A stretch of 64,000 nt of DNA from an uncultured Tropicimonas sp. GTDB lineage: Bacteria > Pseudomonadota > Alphaproteobacteria > Rhodobacterales > Rhodobacteraceae. The DNA lies in assembly GCA_947495685.1 (NCBI GenBank), contig CANLZY010000009.1:62001-126000 (forward strand), read 5' to 3'. A program made the translations under genes and the position numbers. The notes below the pieces were generated by a model. It was not told the origin of the DNA. It did no database searches and saw only the letters and a list, made by a program, of their open reading frames with translations. Below, piece by piece: positions 53,643 through 62,571 of the stretch. How positions within the stretch are numbered: position 1 is the first letter of the stretch; each line of letters opens with the position of its first letter.

Positions 53643-55397
53643 GCCGTCTTCCAGCACCGGTGACGTGCGCAGGAGTCCGGTGTGGGAGTCGGCGATGCCA
53701 AGGTCGGTCTGGTGCGGCCCGGCGTTGCAGGCCAGCGTCGCCCCGACCAATGCCTTGAAGGTCAGATAGGGCGGCTCCCAGGCCACGACCTGATCCATTG
53801 CCGAACGAACGGCGGAAAACACCTCTGCGACCTCTGCCAGCGGTGCCGCCGACACGAGTCCGGCGACGGGCAGTGGCAAGACCTGAACCACCTGTCCGTC
53901 CTGCGCCACTGCCATGCCACCGCCGGCCTCGATCACCGCGTTGGCGGCTGCGGCCATGTCCACTGCCGCGCCGCCGAACACCGTCAGGTTGTGGCTGTCG
54001 TGGCTGACGGTCGAGGCAAAGGCCCCGTCCCACCGGCCCCACCCTTGCAGGAACCCCACGCGCGGGGTCGGGTTGGGGGGCCCGTAGCGATTGATGACCG
54101 CAATCATGGTGGTGCCGTCGGGCGGAACAACCACGCCGCCGTGCACCTCGGCGCCCACTTCGCCCCATTCGGTGAACCGGGGCCGCGAGATCGTCGCCAA
54201 CCGGACGCGCGGCCCCTTGGCGGCAATGGCGAAGTCGCCAGCGGACAGCGGGACAAGGTTGCAGGTCTTCAGAAAGGCCTCGGGGAAGTCGGAGGCTCCG
54301 GCATCGACGGCAATGGGGGCGCCATTGCGCAACACGATGCGGGCGTTCAGGCTGTGCAGGCCGTCGAACAGAACGATGTCGGCGCGCCGCCCCGGCCCGA
54401 TCAGGCCGATGTCCCGCCGTCCAATCCGGATCGCGGCGTTCAACGTCGTGGCCTGCAAGGCGCGCAGCGGATCAAGCCCGTGGGCGATCATCCGGCGCAG
54501 CATCTCGTTCACACCGCCGGTGGCCAGCAGATCGTCAGGAAACACATCGTCCGAACAGAAGGTGACGGTCGCGGGCATCTGCGGCAGGGACTGCAGCGCG
54601 GCGGCGAAGTCAGGCAACAGATAGGGGTGCGACCCCCGCAGTTCGATCGTCAGCCCGGCGCGGAGTTTTTCCAGAAGATCCTCGGCCGAGGTCATTTCAT
54701 GGTCCGAGGTGATCCCGGCGGCGGCATAGGCCTGAAGCTCCGGGCCGGTCAGGCTGCGCGCGTGTCCGCAGACCAGCTTTCCCGAGGCCAGCCCCGCCTG
54801 CACGATGCCGCGCATCCGCGGTGCGCGCGATGTGACGGAACGCATGTCCATCACCTCGGCCAGACCATGGATCCCGGGGCGCGCCAACAACTCGGCGATC
54901 ACGTCCGGGCCGAAATCGGCACCCGTGCTTTCGAAACCGGGTGCCGAGGGCACGCAGGACGGGGCAAGCGGCAGGATCCGCATCGCCGAGCGCGCGGCGC
55001 TGTCGAGCGCGTATTCCACCCCGGCGACCCCGGCGACATTTCCAAATTCATGCGGATCCCAGACAACCGTCGTCACCCCCCGAGGCAGCACGGCGGCGGC
55101 ATAGGTCTCGGGGGTGACCATCGAGCTTTCGACATGCATGTGGGTGTCGATCAGGCCCGGCGCAGCGATCAGCCCGGTGGCGGCGACGATGTCATGGGCA
55201 TCGGTGCGGTGACCGGTCGGGTGAACGGACGCGATCAACGAACCGCACATCCCGATATCGGCAGGCCGCAACTCGCCAGTGGCGACATCGGCCAGCGTGG
55301 CGCCATGGATCAGTCGATCGAACGGGGCGTCGCCCCGCGCGGCGGCGACCGCCCTGTCGCGCAGGTCCGCGTCGTTGATATCCCGTGGCTCCCTCAT
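53634..55397 (-). CDS. ade: Adenine deaminase
   Basis: A 587-residue amidohydrolase-superfamily adenine deaminase (bacterial Ade/YicP type). Motifs: GLIDTHMHVESSM, VVWDPHEFGNV, GLAEVMDMRSV, GHARSLTG, TSDHEMTS and the acidic FCSDDVFPDDL. Converts adenine to hypoxanthine and ammonia. The ATG overlaps the nucleoside hydrolase stop (ATGA), putting it last in the LacI operon. The genetic link predicts that adenine from a nucleoside is passed to it. Confidence 0.93.
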   Translation of the reverse strand: MREPRDINDADLRDRAVAAARGDAPFDRLIHGATLADVATGELRPADIGMCGSLIASVHPTGHRTDAHDIVAATGLIAAPGLIDTHMHVESSMVTPETYAAAVLPRGVTTVVWDPHEFGNVAGVAGVEYALDSAARSAMRILPLAPSCVPSAPGFESTGADFGPDVIAELLARPGIHGLAEVMDMRSVTSRAPRMRGIVQAGLASGKLVCGHARSLTGPELQAYAAAGITSDHEMTSAEDLLEKLRAGLTIELRGSHPYLLPDFAAALQSLPQMPATVTFCSDDVFPDDLLATGGVNEMLRRMIAHGLDPLRALQATTLNAAIRIGRRDIGLIGPGRRADIVLFDGLHSLNARIVLRNGAPIAVDAGASDFPEAFLKTCNLVPLSAGDFAIAAKGPRVRLATISRPRFTEWGEVGAEVHGGVVVPPDGTTMIAVINRYGPPNPTPRVGFLQGWGRWDGAFASTVSHDSHNLTVFGGAAVDMAAAANAVIEAGGGMAVAQDGQVVQVLPLPVAGLVSAAPLAEVAEVFSAVRSAMDQVVAWEPPYLTFKALVGATLACNAGPHQTDLGIADSHTGLLRTSPVLEDGSA

Positions 55398-56284
55398 CCG
55401 CGCCCCTCCAGCGCCGACAGGCACAGCGCCTTGACGGCCTCCGCCTGCATGCCGACCACGATCCGGGCATTTGCCCGGTCCGGGTGTCGCTGGTCGACGA
55501 TCGTGCGGCCGCGCGTGTGCTGCCCGGCAAGCTCCACGGTGATTTCGACCGGGGCGGTCGTGAACAGATCGGGCCGCACCAACAGCGCGGCGGCAACCGG
55601 ATCGTACAGCGCCATCGCCGGGCGTCCCCGGAGGAGCGCGATATCCAGGTAGCCGCCCAGCAGACCCCGCAACAGCGGGCTGCTGTCGAGGGCGGACACA
55701 TCGGCCTCGGTGATCTCGACCCTGCGACAGGCATCCAGATCGACCATCAGCAGCGGCACATCGCGGGCCAGAAGGATAGCAAGGGCTTCAGGGTCGGCAG
55801 CCGCGTTGAACTCGGCCGAGGCGGTGTGGTTGCCGCGCGTGATGCCCCCGCCCATCCAGGTGATCTGCCCGATCCTGTTCAGCAGGTCGGGCCGAGACAG
55901 CGCAAGGGTGGCAAGGTTGGTCAACGGTCCGAGGGCAAGGATCTGCGCCTGCTCCTGTTCGCCAAGCCAGTCCACCATCGCTGGCAGCGCGGGTGGGAAA
56001 CGGTCGGTAACGTCCGGCAGGGTTGCCCCGCGGCTTGGAATGCCGTTGGTCCCGAGAACGTATTGCGCCGTCGTGATCTGCCCGAGGATCGCCCGATCGG
56101 CTCCGGCCCGGATCGGCATCTGCCAGCCAAAGGCCCGCGCCGCGCCGGCGGCATTACGGCCCACCTGATCCAGCGGAGCGTTGCCAAAGCAGAGCGACAT
56201 CCCGTCGATCGCGCGCACCTGCGTGGCAAGCAGGATCGCAAAGATGTCGTCAACGCCCATGTCGGTGTCGATCCAGACTCCCAT
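55394..56284 (-). CDS. Nucleoside hydrolase (inosine-uridine preferring type)
   Basis: A 296-residue N-ribohydrolase. The N-terminal calcium-binding DTDMGVDD (6-13) is canonical, followed by CFGNA (~32-36), LALGPLTNLA and FNAAADPEA. It splits nucleosides into base and ribose. Adjacent adenine deaminase suggests adenosine or inosine. It starts at 56284, 1 nt overlapping the ATPase stop. Confidence 0.92.
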   Translation of the reverse strand: MGVWIDTDMGVDDIFAILLATQVRAIDGMSLCFGNAPLDQVGRNAAGAARAFGWQMPIRAGADRAILGQITTAQYVLGTNGIPSRGATLPDVTDRFPPALPAMVDWLGEQEQAQILALGPLTNLATLALSRPDLLNRIGQITWMGGGITRGNHTASAEFNAAADPEALAILLARDVPLLMVDLDACRRVEITEADVSALDSSPLLRGLLGGYLDIALLRGRPAMALYDPVAAALLVRPDLFTTAPVEITVELAGQHTRGRTIVDQRHPDRANARIVVGMQAEAVKALCLSALEGRG

Positions 56285-57243
56285 CAGTGGAACCGCACCA
56301 GAGATACGGCGGCATCGCGCGGCAGGTCAAAGGCGACCTGCTGGCCGATCTCGTACCGGGAATCTGTAACCGGCACATCGGCCTTGATGGTGCCGAGGGC
56401 ACTGTCGATCACGTATTCGCGCCGCTCGCCGGCAAAGGACGCCCCGCGCACCTCGCCCTGATTGGGGCCGCTGCCAAGCACGACCGCGCCCGGCCGCCAG
56501 GCCAGTCCGCCACCGGATCCATCCGGAAGAATGGTCTCGAACCCCATGAAATCAGCGGCGAATCCGGAAACCGGGGAATTGTATATCTCTTCCGCGGAAC
56601 CGATCTGTTCGATTGCGCCGTCGCGCATCAGCACGATCCGGTCGGCCAGGGCCAGCGCTTCGGCCTGATCGTGGGTGACAAAGACCATCGTGATGCCGGT
56701 GTCGCGTTGCACACGTTGCAGTTCGGTGCGCATTTCAAGCCGCAGGCGGGCGTCGAGATTCGACAGCGGTTCGTCCAGCAGCAGCACCTTTGGTTTCATC
56801 ACCAGCGACCGCGCAAGCGAAACCCGCTGTTGCTGGCCACCCGACAGGTCTGCGGGCTGTCGCTTGGAAAACTCGGTCAGACCAACCGTCTCCAGCCCGG
56901 CCATTACCTTGGAATCGAGGTCCGCCTCGTGCCGCAATCGCAGACCGAATGCGACGTTTTCGTAGACACTCAGGTGCGGAAACAGCGCATAGGACTGGAA
57001 CACCAACCCGACCTCGCGGCGGCTGGGCGGCATCCGGGTCACATCGCGCCCGTCGATATGGACCGAGCCGCCGCGCGGGGTCAGCAACCCGGCGATGGCG
57101 CGCATCGTCGTCGTCTTGCCGCACCCCGAGGGGCCAAGCAGGGCGATCAACTCGCCCTTGTGGATGTTTAGGTTCAGGCGGTCGACGGCTATGGTCTTGT
57201 CATAGCCGAGCGTGAGATCCTTGAGAGCGACGAAGTCATACAT
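56284..57243 (-). CDS. ABC transporter ATP-binding protein, PotA/FbpC-like
   Basis: A 319-residue ATPase: Walker A GPSGCGKTT, Q-loop VFQSYALFPHLSV, signature LSGGQQQRV, Walker B VLLLDEPLSNLDA, H-loop VFVTHDQ and a C-terminal TOBE domain. ATG at 57243 overlaps the preceding permease's end by 8 nt. Drives import through the two permeases in the operon. Confidence 0.95.
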   Translation of the reverse strand: MYDFVALKDLTLGYDKTIAVDRLNLNIHKGELIALLGPSGCGKTTTMRAIAGLLTPRGGSVHIDGRDVTRMPPSRREVGLVFQSYALFPHLSVYENVAFGLRLRHEADLDSKVMAGLETVGLTEFSKRQPADLSGGQQQRVSLARSLVMKPKVLLLDEPLSNLDARLRLEMRTELQRVQRDTGITMVFVTHDQAEALALADRIVLMRDGAIEQIGSAEEIYNSPVSGFAADFMGFETILPDGSGGGLAWRPGAVVLGSGPNQGEVRGASFAGERREYVIDSALGTIKADVPVTDSRYEIGQQVAFDLPRDAAVSLVRFH

Positions 57244-58015
57244 AGCGCGACAATCCGATAAACCGTTCAGCGGCAAAGATGATGCCGATCGACATGACGG
57301 CCAGCAGCGCAGACAGCGCCGCGACCGAGGGGTCGTAGTTGATTTCCATGTAGGCGATCATGTCGATGGGCAGTGTGCGCAGCCCCGGCCCCGACAGGAA
57401 CAGCGACACCGGCACCTGGTTGAAGCTGGTCACAAAGCCAAGGATGAACGCCGCCAGCACGCCCCCCCGGATGTTGGGCAACACGATCCGGCGAAAGGCG
57501 CCAAAGCGGGAGCAGCCGAGCAACAGCGCGGCCTCCTCCATGTCGACCCGCAGGTTTTCCATGCTGGCCGACACGACGCGCACCGCATAGGGCAACACCA
57601 ACGCGGTATGGGCAAAGAACAGGGCCGGTCCGATGCCGACGCCAAGCGGGATCACGAAATAGCGCAGCAGCGCCAGGCCGACGATGATGCCCGGCACGAT
57701 GATCGGCGACGACACGATCAGCTTGACCGCTTCGGCGCCCGGCACCTTGAAGCGCGTCATCGCATAGGCGGCGGGCACCCCGAGCACCAGCGCGGTGATG
57801 GTGCCGAACACGGCCAGGAACATCGAGACGGCAAAACTGGCGCGAAAGCTCTCGATCGTGAATACCTTGATGAACCACTTCAGCGACAGCCCCTGTGGCG
57901 GAAAGGCGAGGTTGTTACCGGCCGACAAGGCCGCCGCGATGATGATCAGGAACGGCCCGATCAGGAAGGTCAGGGTCAGGCCAAGGATCAGCCATGTGGA
58001 CAGGCGGCTGTTCAT
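57236..58015 (-). CDS. ABC transporter permease, PotC-like
   Basis: A 259-residue membrane permease with six hydrophobic segments and the EAA loop EEAALLLGCSRFGAFRRIVLPNIRGG. Starts by overlapping the GNAT gene by 4 nt and ends overlapping the ATPase start. Confidence 0.94.
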   Translation of the reverse strand: MNSRLSTWLILGLTLTFLIGPFLIIIAAALSAGNNLAFPPQGLSLKWFIKVFTIESFRASFAVSMFLAVFGTITALVLGVPAAYAMTRFKVPGAEAVKLIVSSPIIVPGIIVGLALLRYFVIPLGVGIGPALFFAHTALVLPYAVRVVSASMENLRVDMEEAALLLGCSRFGAFRRIVLPNIRGGVLAAFILGFVTSFNQVPVSLFLSGPGLRTLPIDMIAYMEINYDPSVAALSALLAVMSIGIIFAAERFIGLSRYV

Positions 58016-58509
58016 GCTGCGGCACCTTTTGCGGTGGGGTGGAAAAGAAAGCGGTGAATCACGCCGTCGTCATCGTCGAGTGTACTGTGGTCGGTGAACT
58101 GCAAAGTGTCGGTGGTGCGTTTCCAAAACGCCTTGGCGGGCATGTTGGCCTTGCTGATCCACATCTCCCACCAGCCTGGATGTGCAGCAAACGCGGCAAG
58201 GGCGGCGGCCCGGCCGATGCCCTGTCTCTGGGCCTCGGGCGCGACGTAGAACTCGCCAATGGCGGCATCCACAGATTGGCCAGAATGCGAATTCCGGTTG
58301 ATCAGCGCGAAACCGGCGATTTGGTCGTCTTTGCAGATCAGATAGGGGTGGCGGTTGGGTTCGGTCCAATACAGATCAAGCTCTGGCGGCAGCCGATCAA
58401 CAAAGCTTTCAGGGTCATCAAGGACGTTCAGGCTGGCGAGCCCATGGATATAGCGTTTGATCAAGCCGGCGAGGGCAGGCTTTTCGCCTGGTGTCGCAAG
58501 GCGGATCAT
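58012..58509 (-). CDS. GNAT-family N-acetyltransferase
   Basis: A 165-residue single-domain acetyltransferase. The acetyl-CoA loop is EFYVAPEAQRQGIGRAAALAAF (R/Q-x-x-G-x-G/A type) at about 88-109. C-terminal W-K-R-containing strands follow. Substrate unknown. It lies between the two permease genes with 4-nt overlaps on each side, so it is part of the operon's design, perhaps modifying or protecting the imported compound or a base derivative. Confidence 0.88.
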   Translation of the reverse strand: MIRLATPGEKPALAGLIKRYIHGLASLNVLDDPESFVDRLPPELDLYWTEPNRHPYLICKDDQIAGFALINRNSHSGQSVDAAIGEFYVAPEAQRQGIGRAAALAAFAAHPGWWEMWISKANMPAKAFWKRTTDTLQFTDHSTLDDDDGVIHRFLFHPTAKGAAA

Positions 58510-59336
58510 TTGCGGGACTTCCGCGCGGTTGCGAGCCGCTTGAGCAGCAGGTTGGCAGAGAAGCTCATGACGATCAGGATCATCGCGATGACACTTGCAG
58601 CAACAAAGTCATTTGCCACTGTAACGCGCTGATACAGAAGCGTTTCCAGCATCAGGACCTTGGAGCCGCCAAGAATGGCGGGGGTGATGTAGGCAGTCAT
58701 CGAGCCGGTAAAGACCAGTGTGCCGCCGATCACCAGCCCTTCGCGGGTCAGCGGCAGGATCACCCGCCAGAAGACCTGGAACCAGTTGGCGCCAAGGATA
58801 CGGGCGGCGGGAACGGCATCGCGCGGCATGTTTTCCATTGCCGAGACCAGCGAGATGATCATCAGCGGCAGAAACAGCTGCAACAGGCCGATAAACACGG
58901 CAGTTTCGGTGAACAGGATGCGCAGCGGCGTGTCGATGATGCCCAGATCGACCAGAAACTTGTTGATGAAGCCGGTGCGCCCGAGGATCACCAGCCAGGC
59001 ATAGGTTCGCGCAACGGGCGAGATCATCAGTGGCAAGGTCACAAGCCCGAACATCCGCCCACGCGAGGTGGGCGGCAGGCTGACGATGGCAAAGGCGGCG
59101 GCGTAGCCGACAACCGCCGACACCCCGGCGACAAGAGCGCCAAGTCTGAGCGTCCGGAAAAAGACGGTCTGGTTGCGGGGAGAGGCGAAGAACTCGCCAT
59201 AGGCCGAGACCGACCAGCCGTTCTCGGTCTGGAAGGCTTCAGCCAGCAAAATGCCGACCGGCAGCAGGAAAAGCGCCGCGGCGAAGATCGCCGCGGGCAG
59301 GACCAAAGCCAGACCGATTGCCCGGTTTTCAAACAT
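58506..59336 (-). CDS. ABC transporter permease, PotB-like
   Basis: A 276-residue permease with six hydrophobic segments; EAA loop VPAARILGANWFQVFWRVILPLTREG. Follows the binding-protein gene by 3 nt. Confidence 0.94.
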   Translation of the reverse strand: MFENRAIGLALVLPAAIFAAALFLLPVGILLAEAFQTENGWSVSAYGEFFASPRNQTVFFRTLRLGALVAGVSAVVGYAAAFAIVSLPPTSRGRMFGLVTLPLMISPVARTYAWLVILGRTGFINKFLVDLGIIDTPLRILFTETAVFIGLLQLFLPLMIISLVSAMENMPRDAVPAARILGANWFQVFWRVILPLTREGLVIGGTLVFTGSMTAYITPAILGGSKVLMLETLLYQRVTVANDFVAASVIAMILIVMSFSANLLLKRLATARKSRK

Positions 59337-59339
59337 CGC

Positions 59340-60362
59340 TTACTTCACGACCTTCGTGTTCCACTGCTCGAGCCAGCTGTCGCGGTTGTCGAGGATGGTC
59401 TCGGCCGACAGAAGGTCAAGCTGGGCGACGGTGCCGGCGCCATAGGTCAGGTTTGCGGCAACCTCGTCAGAGACCGTGACCTCGGCATTGGCAGGGCTGT
59501 CGATCAGCGCGTTGGCCAGTGCGGTCTGGACCTCGGTCGAGAGCCAGTAGTCCATGAACTGCAGCGCAAGCTCCTCGTTGCCGTTGTTGGCGGTCATCAC
59601 CATGACGTTCATGCCACCGGTCTGGCCTTCCTTGGGGGTGGCCCAGGCCATCGGGAAGCCATTGTCCTTGAACCGTCCCCAGGCAAACCGACCGACGGGC
59701 GCGGCCCAGATCTCTTCCTGCTGCATCAGTTGGGCGAGTTGGGAAGAGCGGACGTAAAAGGTGACGATATCGTCGGCCTTTTCGCCAACAGCCTCGATCG
59801 GGGCGGCCAGCGAAGTGTCTGTCTCCCCCATCGCCTTGCCGATCATGTAGAGCGCCGGTGGGCCCTGGTTGGTCGTGACGTCCGGCAGGGCGACGTTGCC
59901 GGCCAGTTCGGGCGACAGCAGGTCGGCCCAGCTGTCCACTGTCACCTTGTCCGAGCGATAGGCGATGGAGGTCGCGTAGAAGGTGTAGCCGACGCCCATG
60001 TTGTCGCCGAGCGGATCCTTGGCGATGTCGTACAGCTTGTCATAGTTCGACAGCGCCGCGACATCGACCGGCTGCAACAGCCCCTTGCGGGCCGCGCCGA
60101 GTGCGTCGTGGGTGGACAGAACCGCCATGTCGATGACGGGGGCGTCCTTGTTGGCCTCGATCTTGGCCATCCGCTCGACCGAGTTGCCGGTTTCGACGAC
60201 GATCTTGCAGCCGCAGATCTCTTCGAACGGCTTGTAGACCAGCTCCTGGAACGCGTCCTGCGAGAAACTGTAGACCGAGATGGTCAGTGTCTTGTCGGCG
60301 GCCAGGGCGGCAGCGCTCAGGGCCAGCGTCGAGGCGCCTGCGAGTATCAGGGTCTTCATCAT
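59340..60362 (-). CDS. ABC transporter periplasmic binding protein, PotD-like
   Basis: A 340-residue binding protein. Signal peptide to about A21/A22 (ALA-AD). The mature start KTLTISVYSFSQDAFQELVYKPFEEICGCKIVVETGN is type 2 fold; two Cys (ICGC) are unusual for the family and could form a disulfide. GGAG is 8 nt before the ATG at 60362; GTG at 60368 overlaps the lacI stop and is an alternative. In context the ligand is likely a purine nucleoside or base conjugate, though the family typically binds polyamines or opines. Confidence 0.92.
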   Translation of the reverse strand: MMKTLILAGASTLALSAAALAADKTLTISVYSFSQDAFQELVYKPFEEICGCKIVVETGNSVERMAKIEANKDAPVIDMAVLSTHDALGAARKGLLQPVDVAALSNYDKLYDIAKDPLGDNMGVGYTFYATSIAYRSDKVTVDSWADLLSPELAGNVALPDVTTNQGPPALYMIGKAMGETDTSLAAPIEAVGEKADDIVTFYVRSSQLAQLMQQEEIWAAPVGRFAWGRFKDNGFPMAWATPKEGQTGGMNVMVMTANNGNEELALQFMDYWLSTEVQTALANALIDSPANAEVTVSDEVAANLTYGAGTVAQLDLLSAETILDNRDSWLEQWNTKVVK

Positions 60363-60364
60363 CG

Positions 60365-61348
60365 TCACTTCTCCATGTTGGGGGTGGCTTCTTGTGGTTT
60401 CGGGGCTGGTCCGGTTGAGGCGCGGACCAGCAGGCTCATCGGGATGACCTGTGCGGGCGGCCGCGGCGCACCGCGCAACTGCGAGATCAGGTAGGCGACC
60501 GCCGTAGCGGCGATTGCAGGCATGTTCTGCGCAATCGTGGTCAGGCCGGGGGTGATCCGAGCCGAGAAACTGAGGTCATCGAACCCGACAACGCTGACGT
60601 CACCGGGCACCGACAGGCCGGCCCCCTGCAACTGGGTCAAGGCGGTCAACGCATGCAGGTCGGACGTTGCGACGACGGCAGTTGCTCCCTGACGGACCAG
60701 GCTGGCAAAATCCGGCGTGCCATCTTCGAGCCAGATCACCCGAACCTGCGCGGTCGTGGTCAGTGCGGCTTGCATGCCAGAGATCCGATCGCTCTGCACC
60801 GAGGATCGGCGGCTTTGCCCAAGCAGGATCAGGTTCCGGTGCCCGAGTGCCAGAAGATGCTCCACCGCCACCCGCCCGCCTGCGCAATGATCGGCGCAGA
60901 CCGAGTTGCCCGGCGAGGAGACCGCGTCGATGATGGCCACCGGCAGCGATGTGTCGCTGACACGCGTTCCACGACAGGGCACGACGACGATCCCGTCCGC
61001 CCCGCGCTCGATCATGCGGTCCACGGCCTCGGATTGGGCGGCGGCGTCGCCATGGGAATCGGCAATCAGGATTCCGTGCCCCGATTCTGCGGCGGCGGCT
61101 TCGATGGCCTGCGCAAAGGCCGGGAACAACGGGTTCGAGATGTCCGGCAGAACCAGCCCCAGAACGCCGCTGCGGCCCGTCCGCAAGGCACGCCCCGCGC
61201 CGCTGGGCAGGTAGCCAATCTCCTGAATTTTCTCGCGGATCATCTGCCGGGTCTTTTCGGAGACCCGCCCGTTTCCGGACAGCGCATTGGAAACCGTCGC
61301 GGTCGACACGCCAAGTTCGCGCGCGATGTCCTTCAGCTTAGGTTTCAT
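60365..61348 (-). CDS. LacI-family transcriptional regulator
   Basis: A 327-residue repressor. Helix-turn-helix LKDIARELGVSTATVSNALSG at 5-25 with hinge helix PSGAGRALRTGRSG. The periplasmic-binding-like domain follows from about 60 (VLGLVLPDISNPLFPAF). It is the first gene of its own operon and should repress it until the imported compound or a metabolite binds. A promoter with an overlapping operator-like repeat lies just upstream. Confidence 0.95.
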   Translation of the reverse strand: MKPKLKDIARELGVSTATVSNALSGNGRVSEKTRQMIREKIQEIGYLPSGAGRALRTGRSGVLGLVLPDISNPLFPAFAQAIEAAAAESGHGILIADSHGDAAAQSEAVDRMIERGADGIVVVPCRGTRVSDTSLPVAIIDAVSSPGNSVCADHCAGGRVAVEHLLALGHRNLILLGQSRRSSVQSDRISGMQAALTTTAQVRVIWLEDGTPDFASLVRQGATAVVATSDLHALTALTQLQGAGLSVPGDVSVVGFDDLSFSARITPGLTTIAQNMPAIAATAVAYLISQLRGAPRPPAQVIPMSLLVRASTGPAPKPQEATPNMEK

Positions 61349-61384
61349 GGCGAGACATTGGCAGCGTCCGACAAAGTCTGGAAA

Positions 61385-61400
61385 ATCGTTTAAGCAAACC
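61385..61400. promoter_or_regulatory. Candidate LacI operator O1
   Basis: ATCGTTTAAGCAAACC contains the dyad GTTT-AAGC-AAAC and overlaps the lacI -10 element, so a repressor bound here would block transcription. A near copy lies 102 bp further upstream. Confidence 0.45.
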
Positions 61401-61424
61401 TATCCGCAGGCAGTGACTTGTCAA
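61397..61424 (-). promoter_or_regulatory. sigma70-type promoter of the lacI operon
   Basis: On the minus strand a perfect TTGACA (-35, 61419-61424) is followed by a 16-nt spacer and TAGGTT (-10, 61397-61402). The predicted start is about 40-45 nt upstream of the lacI ATG. The operator-like O1 overlaps the -10. Confidence 0.6.
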
Positions 61425-61486
61425 CCCTGACGATAGCGACACATCGCTTCGAACGCACTGTCGGACGCTCTGGCTGACTTTGTTTT

Positions 61487-61503
61487 ATCGTTTATTTACC
61501 TAT
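61487..61503. promoter_or_regulatory. Candidate LacI operator O2
   Basis: ATCGTTTATTTACCTAT repeats the ATCGTTTA...ACCTAT pattern of O1 (61385-61403) with one base fewer in the middle. Start-to-start distance is 102 bp, about ten helical turns, as needed for loop-forming repressor binding. Confidence 0.4.
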
Positions 61504-61719
61504 AATTAGAATTCGATCTTCCCACGCCTTTCACCCTCATGCCCGTCGTCCTGGCACTCTGTCAGCGACGTGTCTTTTCCGATTGCTTCATTCTTTGGCG
61601 CATTTGCATTGGCCCTGCCCGCTTGACGATCACTCGGCCGAAACCAGGCTGCCTCCCGCCCAAACCCGGAATCGAAAAGCGTGCCCAGCGAAAAAACCGA
61701 TGCCGGCGGGTGCGCGAGA

Positions 61720-62571
61720 TCAAAGGGCGATCACCATGCCATCGGTCCCGATCCGAACGTCACCCTGCCATTCCGAGGCGACCTCGGCCTTCCAGTCGGC
61801 TGCGGAGAAGGACGGGTCATCGCCCGGCACCAGGTGATTCAGGGCGAGGATTCCGACACCGGCCTCGCGGGCGATCACGCCTGTCTGCGCCGCCGGGCAA
61901 TGGCTGCGCAGCAGGTGGGTCTTCAATCGATCATCGCCGTTTCCAACCCGCGCGCAGAGCGCATCCACCCCGCGCATCAACATCGCCTCGTGCACCAGCA
62001 GATCCGCGTCCTTGGCGAAGACGGACATTTCGTCCATGAAGGCGGTGTCGCCGGAGAATACCACCACCGTGCCGTCGGCCTCGAACCGCAGGGCATAGCT
62101 GTCGACAATCGGAGGATGCTGGTTGCGCAGTGTGGATACCGACAATCCATCGATGCCCTGCACCTCGCCCTCTGTCAAAAGCCGCAGATCGATCATCTGG
62201 CGCAGGTCGGGCCGGCCCTCGTCAGCGATCCGCAGTTCGATGTCGTCGGCCATCGAGTCCCAAAATCCGTCGAAGTATCGTTTCAGACCAGCCGGTCCGA
62301 TCACCGTCACCTTGCGCTTCAGGCCTGCCGTCCAGGCAGTGTGCAAGAGCGGACCGAGTTCGAGGTAGTGATCGGAATGCAGGTGGGTGATGAAGATCAC
62401 CTCGATCTCGTGTAGCCCGATGCCTTGGGCAATGACACCCGCTGAAACGCCAAGCCCGGCATCGACGAGGAAAATCCGCCCGCCCATCTGCAACAGGGTC
62501 GAGGTCGGCATCGAAGACCCCGGGCGGATCGCCGGGCCGCCCTTCACACCCAGAAGTGCCACTTTTGCCAC
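61720..62571 (-). CDS. MBL-fold metallo-hydrolase
   Basis: A 283-residue metallo-beta-lactamase-fold protein. Metal motif THLHSDH (HxHxDH), GDTAFMDE (bridging Asp), DLLVHEAML and LNHLVPGDD (last His). It resembles RNase Z/arylsulfatase-like or phosphodiesterase-type MBL proteins; the substrate is not clear. The GTG at 62571 is chosen because GGGAG lies 6 nt upstream and the protein then begins at VAKVALLG; the reading frame is open further, without sign of conservation. Confidence 0.85.
   Translation of the reverse strand: MAKVALLGVKGGPAIRPGSSMPTSTLLQMGGRIFLVDAGLGVSAGVIAQGIGLHEIEVIFITHLHSDHYLELGPLLHTAWTAGLKRKVTVIGPAGLKRYFDGFWDSMADDIELRIADEGRPDLRQMIDLRLLTEGEVQGIDGLSVSTLRNQHPPIVDSYALRFEADGTVVVFSGDTAFMDEMSVFAKDADLLVHEAMLMRGVDALCARVGNGDDRLKTHLLRSHCPAAQTGVIAREAGVGILALNHLVPGDDPSFSAADWKAEVASEWQGDVRIGTDGMVIAL

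Larger units (their letters stand above)
61349..61719. other. 371-bp regulatory gap upstream of lacI
   Basis: Holds the lacI promoter and two operator-like repeats (annotated separately) and, at its right end, the 3' side of the MBL-fold gene. The stretch 61504-61719 shows no supported gene. Confidence 0.7.
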
